From: an uncultured Collinsella sp.
Lineage (GTDB): Bacteria; Actinomycetota; Coriobacteriia; Coriobacteriales; Coriobacteriaceae
DNA: 5,545 nucleotides
Assembly (NCBI GenBank): GCA_900543615.1
Contig: UQSC01000119.1
Location: forward strand, 1-5,545
Direction: 5' to 3'
Both the position numbers and the translations under genes were made by a program. The notes below the pieces were generated by a model that saw nothing but the letters and a program-made list of their open reading frames with translations, did no database searches and had not been told where the DNA came from. This document shows, one piece after another, positions 1 to 5,007 of the stretch (position 1 is its first letter; the number at the start of each line of letters is the position of its first letter).

Positions 1-906
1 CGCGTGCTCATCGAAAATGTTGATCTGCGGCAGGTCGTGGGCCTGACCCATGGCGTAGTCGTTGGGGTCGTGAGCCGGGGTGACCTTGACGAAGCCAGAG
101 CCAAAGTTGGCGTCGACGTGCCAATCCTCAAAGATGGGAATCTCGCGGTTGACGATCGGCAGCATGACGGTCTTGCCCACAAAGGCGGCCTTCACGGGGT
201 CCTTCGGGGAGACGGCGACGCCCGTGTCGCCGAGCATGGTCTCGGGGCGCGTGGTGGCGACGACGATGTAGTCCTGGCCGTTAACCGGCTCGGTCAGCGG
301 GTAGCGCAGGTGCCACAGATGGCCCTTCTCATCCTTGTACTCGGCCTCGTCGTCCGAGATAGCGGTGGTGCAGTTGGGGCACCAGTTGACGATGCGCTTG
401 CCGCGATAGATCAGGCCGTCGTGGTACCAGTCGCAGAACACCTTACGCACGGCCTGGGCGTAGTCCTCGTCCATGGTAAAGCGCTCGTTGTCGAAGTCGA
501 CGGAGCAGCCCATGCGCTTGATCTGCTCGACGATGATGCCGCCGTACTCGTGGGTCCAATCCCAGCAAGCATCGACAAACTTGTCGCGGCCGATCTCCAG
601 GCGACTGATGCCCTCACTCTTGAGCTTCTTGTCGACCTTGGTCTGCGTGGCGATACCGGCGTGATCGGTGCCGAGCACCCAGCGCGTGGACTTGCCGCGC
701 ATGCGGGCCATACGGATGATGGCGTCCTGGATGGAATCGTCGGTGGCGTGACCCATATGGAGCTTGCCGGTCACGTTGGGAGGCGGAATGGTGACGGTGC
801 AGTCGCCCACGCCCTCGCGGCGCTTGTAGTAGCCGCCGTCGAGCCACTTCTGCAGAATCGCCGGCTCGTTAGTCGACGGATCGTAGTTCTTGGGCATTTC
901 TTCCAT
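1..906 (-). CDS. valS: Valine--tRNA ligase (ValRS), N-terminal 302 residues, cut by window edge
   Basis: Class I aminoacyl-tRNA synthetase that charges tRNA-Val with valine in the cytoplasm. The visible part starts MEEMPKNYDPS and contains the class I HIGH signature as HMGH (residues 50-53, after PPPNVTGKL), followed by GTDHAGIATQ (79-88). NWCPNC (174-179) precedes the CP1 editing domain, where TTRPETMLGDT (218-228) and the GSGFVKVTPAHDPNDY block (269-284) are typical of ValRS proofreading of mischarged threonine. The KMSKS loop and anticodon-binding domain lie beyond the window; full ValRS is usually about 850-900 residues. The start ATG at 906-904 has GGGAG six bases upstream; a second in-frame ATG at 897 lacks such a site. 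The gene follows clpX on the same strand, but a strong terminator and a 229-nt structured leader separate them, so it probably has its own promoter. The reading frame is intact to the edge. Confidence 0.97.
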   Translation of the reverse strand, partial: MEEMPKNYDPSTNEPAILQKWLDGGYYKRREGVGDCTVTIPPPNVTGKLHMGHATDDSIQDAIIRMARMRGKSTRWVLGTDHAGIATQTKVDKKLKSEGISRLEIGRDKFVDACWDWTHEYGGIIVEQIKRMGCSVDFDNERFTMDEDYAQAVRKVFCDWYHDGLIYRGKRIVNWCPNCTTAISDDEAEYKDEKGHLWHLRYPLTEPVNGQDYIVVATTRPETMLGDTGVAVSPKDPVKAAFVGKTVMLPIVNREIPIFEDWHVDANFGSGFVKVTPAHDPNDYAMGQAHDLPQINIFDEHA

Positions 907-910
907 ATAT

Positions 911-918
911 CTCTCCCT
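911..918 (-). promoter_or_regulatory. Ribosome-binding site of valS
   Basis: Read on the minus strand, AAGGGAGA lies 4-6 bases before the ATG at 906 and fixes that ATG as the valS start. It lies just downstream of the large palindrome in the leader, whose lower stem ends about nine bases before it, so the hairpin itself does not cover the site. Confidence 0.7.
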
Positions 919-926
919 TGCCCGTC

Positions 927-1040
927 GGCGTGTCCGCCTGCTTGGTTTTCGCTCGGTCAGGTCCTGGGCTCGCACGAAGAGCACATTTAGTGCTCTTCGG
1001 CTCGTGCAGAATCTACGAAAACCAAGCAGGCGGAAACGCC
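927..1040. repeat. Nested palindrome, 25-bp arms plus inner hairpin, in the valS leader
   Basis: Two 25-nt arms (927-951 and 1016-1040) are inverted copies with one mismatch (932 against 1035). The shared core is CGCCTGCTTGGTTTTCG. Between them sits a second perfect inverted repeat, CGAAGAGCAC at 975-984 and GTGCTCTTCG at 990-999, around the loop ATTTA. In RNA this would form a very stable two-tier hairpin in the valS 5' leader. No U-run follows the outer stem on either strand, so it is not a standard intrinsic terminator. It contains no T-box consensus. It may be an intergenic repeat or a miniature palindromic element, or a leader structure. No target-site duplication is evident at its ends. 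Confidence 0.85.
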
Positions 1041-1097
1041 TTAGGTATCGATTACTTCAGTCTGAATGGACTTTGCTGAGACTTTAAACAAACACAC

Positions 1098-1106
1098 AGA
1101 ATAACA
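1098..1106 (-). promoter_or_regulatory. Candidate extended -10 promoter for valS
   Basis: On the minus strand TGTTATTCT reads as an extended -10 element (TGn followed by TATTCT, four of six bases matching TATAAT). It lies between the clpX terminator and the valS palindrome. The hexamer 17 bases upstream (GCAATA) matches the -35 consensus poorly. If used, it would give a leader of roughly 180 nt containing the palindrome. A valS promoter is expected in this gap because the terminator after clpX is strong, but the exact position is a weak call. Confidence 0.3.
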
Positions 1107-1134
1107 CAGGTAGTTGGGGTTATTGCGTATATAT

Positions 1135-1171
1135 AAAATAGCCTCCGACCGCGGATGGTCGGAGGCTATTT
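1135..1171 (-). terminator. Intrinsic terminator after clpX
   Basis: A perfect 15-bp stem (1157-1171 with 1136-1150) around the 6-nt loop ATCCGC begins 21 bases past the clpX stop. On the minus strand the stem ends in TATTTTATATATA, a T-rich tail fitting rho-independent termination of the clpP-clpX transcript. The other strand is followed by ATTTGCAAG, with a much poorer T-run, so the minus direction is favoured. Confidence 0.92.
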
Positions 1172-1192
1172 GCAAGCACGTTTTTGGCTGGT

Positions 1193-2599
1193 TTAGCCGT
1201 AGATGCGTTGGGGCTGTTCTTCGCCCTTTACGGAGGCTTCGGTCACAACGACCTTGGAAACGCCCTCCTCACTGGGCAGATCGAACATTGTCTGCTGCAG
1301 CACGTCCTCGCAGATAGAACGCAGGCCGCGGGCGCCGGTCTTGCGGGCGAGCGCCATGCGGGCGATCTCATGCAGGGCCGCATCCTCAAACTCAAGCTCA
1401 ACGTCCTCGAGCTGGAACATCTTACGATACTGGCGCACCACGGCGTTCTTGGGCTCGGTCAGAATCGACACCAGGTCGTCCTCGTCGAGCGCCTGCGTCT
1501 GGGTTACGACAGGCGTGCGGCCCACGAACTCGGGAATCATGCCAAAGGCATTAAGGTCCTGCGGAAGCACCTGACGAAGCAGGTCGTTCTCGTCGACCGA
1601 GGTGGGGCCGGCGATCTCGGAGTTAAAGCCCACGCCCTTGTTTCCCACGCGATCGGCGATGATCTTGTCCAGACCCACGAAGGCACCGCCGCAGATGAAC
1701 AGGATGTTGGTCGTATCGATCTGCAGCAGCTCCTGCTGGGGATGCTTGCGGCCGCCGGTGGGCGGAACGCTGGCCACCGTGCCCTCAAGAATCTTAAGCA
1801 GCGCCTGCTGAACGCCCTCGCCCGACACATCGCGAGTGATGGAGAGGTTCTCGGCCTTGCGGGCGATCTTGTCGATCTCGTCCACGTAGATAATGCCGAC
1901 CTGCGCGCGCTCAATGTCGCCATCGGCAGCATTGATGAGCTTGAGCAGGATGTTCTCCACGTCCTCGCCCACATAGCCGGCCTCGGTGAGCGCGGTGGCG
2001 TCGGCGATGGCAAACGGCACCTCGAGGATGCGCGCGAGCGTCTGGGCGAGCAGGGTCTTGCCGGTACCGGTGGGACCGAGCAGCAGAATGTTGGACTTGG
2101 CGAGCTCTACCTCGTCCATATCGTCGTCGAACTGCGAGCCCATGCCGTCGTCAAAGGCGGACACCGCGGCGCCGCCCTCGATCACGCGGCGATAGTGGTT
2201 GTACACGGCCACCGACATGGCGCGCTTGGCGTCCTCCTGACCCATAACATAGGCCGAAAGCTCGTCATAGATCTCATGCGGCGTCGGCACGTGCGTGATG
2301 ACCTGGCGGTCGTCCTCGAGCTCAAAGCCCTGGGCCTCAGGGTCCACGGCGGGCTGGGATGCAGCCTGGCCGTGGTCGTTGAGGAAGCCCGGCAGCTTGC
2401 CGTTGCGGGCAGCGTCCATAAAGTCCGAAGCCAGCGACTCCTCCAAGATCTCGGAGCAGGCGGCGACGCACTCGTCACAGATAAAGATGTTGGTCGGACC
2501 CTTTACGAGGCGACGGACCTGGCCCTGCTCTTTTCCGCAGAAGGAGCAGCGGATGGGGTTGCCGTTCTCGTCAAAGTTGTCCTGCATGTTACCTGCCAT
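1193..2599 (-). CDS. clpX: ATP-dependent Clp protease ATP-binding subunit ClpX
   Basis: AAA+ unfoldase that recognises substrates, unfolds them with ATP and threads them into ClpP. The product is 468 residues. The N-terminal zinc-binding domain has four cysteines (C18, C21, C41, C44). The ATPase core has Walker A GPTGTGKT (175-182), the GYVG pore loop (208-211), Walker B IIYVDEID (236-243), the RKH loop (284-286), sensor I near TTNILFICGG (296-305), the arginine-finger motif GMIPEFVGR (353-361) and sensor II GARGL (422-426). The ClpP-docking loop is VGF (323-325), equivalent to IGF in E. coli. The protein is about 40 residues longer than E. coli ClpX because of a longer zinc-domain linker and an acidic insertion (about 143-165) before Walker A. 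Start: the ATG at 2599 lies one base past the clpP stop, with AAGGA eight bases upstream inside the clpP end; M5 (2587) is an alternative. The tight junction suggests one transcript and translational coupling with clpP. Confidence 0.98.
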   Translation of the reverse strand: MAGNMQDNFDENGNPIRCSFCGKEQGQVRRLVKGPTNIFICDECVAACSEILEESLASDFMDAARNGKLPGFLNDHGQAASQPAVDPEAQGFELEDDRQVITHVPTPHEIYDELSAYVMGQEDAKRAMSVAVYNHYRRVIEGGAAVSAFDDGMGSQFDDDMDEVELAKSNILLLGPTGTGKTLLAQTLARILEVPFAIADATALTEAGYVGEDVENILLKLINAADGDIERAQVGIIYVDEIDKIARKAENLSITRDVSGEGVQQALLKILEGTVASVPPTGGRKHPQQELLQIDTTNILFICGGAFVGLDKIIADRVGNKGVGFNSEIAGPTSVDENDLLRQVLPQDLNAFGMIPEFVGRTPVVTQTQALDEDDLVSILTEPKNAVVRQYRKMFQLEDVELEFEDAALHEIARMALARKTGARGLRSICEDVLQQTMFDLPSEEGVSKVVVTEASVKGEEQPQRIYG

Positions 2600-2600
2600 C

Positions 2601-3221
2601 CTAGGCGTCCTTCGCGGCGAGGTCGCGCGAGGTGACGATACGGTCGATCAAGCCGTAGTCGAGGGCCTCGGCAGCGGTCAGATAATTGTCGCGCTCGGTA
2701 TCGGCCTGGACCTTCTCGATCGGCTGGCCCGAGGCGTCGGATAGGATCTGGTTGAGCTCGCGACGGGTCTTCTTGATCTCCTCGGCAACGATCTCAATCT
2801 CGGTCTGCTGACCCTGGGCACCGCCGCTGGGCTGGTGAATCATGACCTTGGAGTGCGGCAGGCAGAAGCGCTTACCCTTGGCGCCGGCCGAAAGCAGCAC
2901 GGCGGCCATAGACGCGGCCATACCCACGCAAATGGTGGAGACCTGCGGCTTGATAAAGTTCATGGTGTCAAGAATCGCCAAGCCGGAGTAGACCTCGCCA
3001 CCGGGCGAATTGATGTAGAGCGAGATATCCTTCTCGGCATCCTGGCTCTCAAGATGCAGTAGCTGGGCAACGACCAGGTTGGCGCTGACGGAGTTGATCT
3101 CCTCGCCCAAGAAGATGATGCGGTCGTTGAGCAGGCGCGAATAGATATCGTAGCTGCGCTCGCCGCGCGGCGTCTGCTCGATAACGTATGGCACGAGGGC
3201 GGAATCGAACTTAGCGATCAT
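2601..3221 (-). CDS. clpP: ATP-dependent Clp protease proteolytic subunit ClpP
   Basis: Serine peptidase that forms the tetradecameric degradation chamber fed by ClpX. The product is 206 residues from the chosen start. The catalytic triad is complete: S104 in GMAASMAA, H129 in MIHQPSGG and D178 in ERDNYLTAAEA. NSPGGEVYSG (71-80) supplies the oxyanion region. The N-terminal axial segment ALVPYVIEQTPRGERSYDIYSRLL matches classical ClpP. Counting from A8 of ALVP gives S97, H122 and D171, exactly the mature E. coli numbering, so a 7-residue propeptide is likely removed. The start ATG at 3221 is chosen because GGAG lies six bases upstream; in-frame starts at 3227, 3233 and a TTG at 3251 have poorer spacing. 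It follows tig by 163 nt and is joined to clpX. Most actinobacteria carry paired clpP1-clpP2 at this locus; only one copy is here. Confidence 0.98.
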   Translation of the reverse strand: MIAKFDSALVPYVIEQTPRGERSYDIYSRLLNDRIIFLGEEINSVSANLVVAQLLHLESQDAEKDISLYINSPGGEVYSGLAILDTMNFIKPQVSTICVGMAASMAAVLLSAGAKGKRFCLPHSKVMIHQPSGGAQGQQTEIEIVAEEIKKTRRELNQILSDASGQPIEKVQADTERDNYLTAAEALDYGLIDRIVTSRDLAAKDA

Positions 3222-3267
3222 ACGCATCTCCATTTCTCTCTTGCGGACCAAATTGGTTCTAGATAAA

Positions 3268-3308
3268 CGTACGGTGCCCGCATGCTATGCATTGGCTGGC
3301 ACCGTACG
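3268..3308 (-). terminator. Terminator-like hairpin between tig and clpP
   Basis: Perfect 11-bp arms CGTACGGTGCC and GGCACCGTACG (3308-3298 and 3278-3268 on the minus strand) enclose a 19-nt loop, itself partly self-complementary. The hairpin is followed by TTTATCT. It could end part of the tig transcription, or act as a leader structure or attenuator about 47 nt before the clpP start. The T-run is short, so read-through is likely. Confidence 0.6.
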
Positions 3309-3313
3309 AAGCA

Positions 3314-3332
3314 ACCGGATAACCGGTGTATA
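3314..3332 (-). promoter_or_regulatory. Candidate clpP -10 element with adjacent operator-like palindrome
   Basis: On the minus strand TATACA (3332-3327) resembles a -10 box (four of six consensus bases). It abuts an inverted repeat ACCGG-TTAT-CCGGT (3327-3314), which also reads as a direct repeat of CCGGTT. No convincing -35 lies 16-18 bases upstream. A regulated clpP promoter would fit the position, but no known Clp regulator site (CIRCE, CtsR heptamers) is recognisable. Confidence 0.3.
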
Positions 3333-3344
3333 ACTTTACCCCAT

Positions 3345-3368
3345 CACGGGCGCATGCATGCGCTCGTG
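3345..3368. repeat. Near-perfect palindrome just after tig
   Basis: The 14-bp perfect palindrome GCGCATGCATGCGC (3350-3363) is extended by CACG and CGTG arms across a single mismatched position (3349/3364), giving 24 bp of symmetry. It begins 16 bases beyond the tig stop. No T-run follows on the minus strand. It may be a DNA-binding site or part of the 3' structure of the tig mRNA. Confidence 0.65.
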
Positions 3369-3384
3369 GGCAAGGTGGCGAGAA

Positions 3385-4686
3385 TTACTCGGCGTCCTTG
3401 GCGGTCTCGTCGACCTCGGTCACCTTGGCGTTCTCGACCAGGTGGTCGACGGCCTTGGAGCGACGGATGGACTCGCGAACGGCAGGCATGCGGCCATCGG
3501 CGATGAACTCGGCCTTGGAAGCCTCGACGTCCTTGACGCCGGCCTTCTCGAACTCAGCGTTGACTTCGTCCTCGGTGACCTCGATCTTGAGCTCGCGGGC
3601 GAGGGCGTCGAGAGCCAGGGACTCACGGGCAACGTCGTTGGCCTGCTTGTGCAGGTCGCCGATGAACTGCTCCATGGTCAGGCCGGAAGCGGGCAGCCAG
3701 GTGTCCAGCGTCATGCCGCGGGCAGCGAGGTTGGACAGGAAGTTCTGGCCAAGCTCCTCAAAGACGGACTGCTCGTAGTCGGCGTCCATCTCGTCGAGCT
3801 GCAGGCGCTCGGCGAGAGCGGAGACGCAACGGTTCTCCTTCTCGGCCGGGAGGCGGGAAGCCTTGTCCTGCTCGATCTCGATCTTGATGGCGTCGCGCAT
3901 GGCGTCGATGCTGTCAAAGCCAAAGTCGGACTTGACGAGCTCGTCAGTGAGCTCGGGGGTGTTGCGGACCTTGATGCCCTTGACGGTGACCTCGACGGTG
4001 TGGGTCTCGGCCTCCTCGCCCTCCTCGGCCTCGTCGGTCCAGGTGACGGACTTGACATCGTCAACGTTGGCGCCGATCAGGGCCTCGTTGAACTCCTTGG
4101 GATTGCTGTCGCTGCCGGCGATGAGCATGCGGCCCTCGGCGGCGAAGTTGTCGGCATTCTCGACGGCCTTGAGGTCGACGGTCACATAGTCGTCAGCCTC
4201 GACGGCGCGACCCTCGACGTCCTCGAAGGTGGCACGGTAGTTGAGGAGCATCTCGACCTGGTTGTTGATCTCGGACTCGGTGACCTCCGCAGGGGGCATC
4301 TCGATCTCGACAGCGTCGAAGGAGGAGAGCTCAGCAGCAGGACGCAGGGAGAACTCGACGGTGTAGGTGTAGTCCTCGTGATCCTTGGCGAGGTCGAGCT
4401 CCTTGTAGTCACCGTTCTTGGTGGGGACGATGTCCAGCTCGTTGAGGACGGCGGGCTCGTTGGCGGCGATCAGGTCGTTGGTGGCCTGAGCGAGGGTAGC
4501 CTCGGTGCCAAGTGCGGAGTCGATGACCGGACGGGGGGCCTTGCCGGCACGGAAGCCCGGGAAGCGGTACTTCTTGGCGGTGTCCTTGTAGGCCTTCTTG
4601 ATCGCGGCGTCGACGTCGGCGGCCGGGATGGTGACCGTAGCGGTGAGCTTGGCGTCCTTGACGTCAGAAGCGGTGATGTTCAACAC
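3385..4686 (-). CDS. tig: Trigger factor, ribosome-associated chaperone
   Basis: Chaperone that binds near the ribosomal exit tunnel and shields nascent chains. The product is about 433 residues, close to E. coli trigger factor (432). The N-terminal domain has the ribosome-docking signature FPGFRAGKAP (residues 42-51, GFRxGxxP). A PPIase (FKBP-like) domain follows at about 150-240, starting DDYVTVDL and ending VEVTVKGIKV. It is divergent: the usual IPGFE segment reads as NPKEFNEALIG and an acidic loop EEGEEAE (221-227) is present. The helical C-terminal domain covers about 245-420, and the protein ends DETAKDAE. Start: AGGAGG at 4695-4690 lies 3 bases before GTG (4686) and 6 before TTG (4683). 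The in-frame ATG at 4698 overlaps this site and has no good site of its own, so MRRN is probably untranslated. TTG has the better spacing and GTG is the commoner codon. Dense GC-ending codons suggest high expression. It lies 89 nt after tRNA-Leu and upstream of clpP-clpX. Confidence 0.96.
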   Translation of the reverse strand: MLNITASDVKDAKLTATVTIPAADVDAAIKKAYKDTAKKYRFPGFRAGKAPRPVIDSALGTEATLAQATNDLIAANEPAVLNELDIVPTKNGDYKELDLAKDHEDYTYTVEFSLRPAAELSSFDAVEIEMPPAEVTESEINNQVEMLLNYRATFEDVEGRAVEADDYVTVDLKAVENADNFAAEGRMLIAGSDSNPKEFNEALIGANVDDVKSVTWTDEAEEGEEAETHTVEVTVKGIKVRNTPELTDELVKSDFGFDSIDAMRDAIKIEIEQDKASRLPAEKENRCVSALAERLQLDEMDADYEQSVFEELGQNFLSNLAARGMTLDTWLPASGLTMEQFIGDLHKQANDVARESLALDALARELKIEVTEDEVNAEFEKAGVKDVEASKAEFIADGRMPAVRESIRRSKAVDHLVENAKVTEVDETAKDAE

Positions 4687-4689
4687 GTT

Positions 4690-4695
4690 CCTCCT
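4690..4695 (-). promoter_or_regulatory. Ribosome-binding site of tig
   Basis: A perfect AGGAGG on the minus strand, directly after an in-frame ATG at 4698. As the Shine-Dalgarno site it places translation at GTG 4686 or TTG 4683. An inverted repeat CCAGC/GCTGG (4720-4724 and 4704-4708) lies just upstream and could form a small hairpin near the site. Confidence 0.8.
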
Positions 4696-4741
4696 CATAC
4701 TGCCCAGCTTATCTGAGGTGCTGGTACCTTTATGCAACAAA

Positions 4742-4766
4742 GCGTCGCGACGGCCGAAGCCGACGC
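4742..4766 (-). terminator. UUCG-capped hairpin between tRNA-Leu and tig
   Basis: On the minus strand GCGTCGGC-TTCG-GCCGTCGC (4766-4747) forms an 8-bp stem with one T-T mismatch and a classic cUUCGg tetraloop. It is followed by GACGCTTTGTT. GACGC (4746-4742) can also pair with the first GCGTC. The T-run is weak, so it may be a leaky terminator after the tRNA, or a structure separating tRNA processing from the tig leader. I see no convincing separate tig promoter in the spacer. Confidence 0.45.
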
Positions 4767-4774
4767 AGATGCGT

Positions 4775-4858
4775 TGGTGCGGGCGAAAGGACTCGAACCT
4801 TCACGGGAATCCCACCAGAACCTAAATCTGGCGCGTCTACCAATTCCGCCACGCCCGC
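4775..4858 (-). tRNA. tRNA-Leu, anticodon UAG
   Basis: A type II cloverleaf folds on the minus strand. The acceptor stem is GCGGGCG with CGCCCGC (4858-4852, 4785-4779), and the D-arm carries GGTAGA. The anticodon stem CCAGA/TCTGG holds loop TTTAGGT, placing anticodon TAG at 4824-4822, which reads CUA and, by wobble, other CUN leucine codons. A variable arm of about 12 nt (GGGATTCCC core) and a T-arm with TTCGAGT follow. The discriminator base is A (4778), and CCA is encoded at 4777-4775. The variable arm and discriminator A fit leucine. The gene is transcribed toward tig. Confidence 0.98.
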
Positions 4859-4877
4859 ATGAGCGCACAGATTAGGA

Positions 4878-4886
4878 ATGATAGCA
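4878..4886 (-). promoter_or_regulatory. Extended -10 promoter of tRNA-Leu
   Basis: TGCTATCAT on the minus strand is an extended -10 (TGn plus TATCAT, five of six consensus bases), ending about 20 nt before the tRNA 5' end. That would give a short 5' leader of about 12 nt for RNase P. The -35 region is poor. The AT-rich patch between this box and the tRNA stands out in the GC-rich surroundings. Confidence 0.6.
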
Positions 4887-4945
4887 GATACGAACGACAA
4901 GCGCACGCACACGTTTTACAGGCTCACGACCTCACCACGAGTGCG

Positions 4946-4969
4946 AAAGGCGGGGCGAGTTGCCCCGCC
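4946..4969 (-). terminator. GC-rich terminator after the molybdenum hydroxylase gene
   Basis: On the minus strand GGCGGGGC-AACTC-GCCCCGCC (4969-4949) forms a perfect 8-bp stem with a 5-nt loop, followed by TTTC. A second overlapping copy of the left arm (4974-4967) gives an alternative register. It lies 38 nt past the stop at 5008 and separates this gene from the tRNA promoter. The short T-run makes it moderate in strength. Confidence 0.7.
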
Positions 4970-5007
4970 CCGCCAATTACGACTTGTACGACTTGTTCGC
5001 TGACCCG

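Noticed and set aside
4..990. Plus-strand open frame antisense to valS
   Set aside because: It overlaps well-conserved ValRS coding sequence and ends inside the palindrome; same codon-bias shadow.
907..1134. T-box riboswitch before valS
   Set aside because: No T-box consensus and no antiterminator/terminator pair with a U-run could be found, despite the suggestive position.
1184..2635. Long plus-strand open frame (483 codons) antisense to clpX
   Set aside because: It mirrors a fully conserved clpX, gives a low-complexity product rich in V, L, A, G and H, and reflects codon bias in GC-rich DNA rather than a gene.
3222..3384. CIRCE or CtsR heat-shock operator before clpP
   Set aside because: Neither the TTAGCACTC/GAGTGCTAA pair nor GGTCAAA repeats occur in the spacer.
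3358..4716. Long plus-strand open frame (452 codons) antisense to tig
   Set aside because: It spans tig almost exactly, the predicted protein is an unusual L/G/V/D-rich string, and no ribosome-binding site or homology is apparent. It is a shadow of strong codon bias.
4598..4825. Small plus-strand open frame ending GRKDSNLHGNPTRT
   Set aside because: The end is the antisense translation of the tRNA-Leu gene, and the rest is a shadow of the tig start region.
4730..4912. Small minus-strand open frame with AGVAELVDAPDLGSGG
   Set aside because: This is a translated tRNA-Leu, a well-known false protein in databases.
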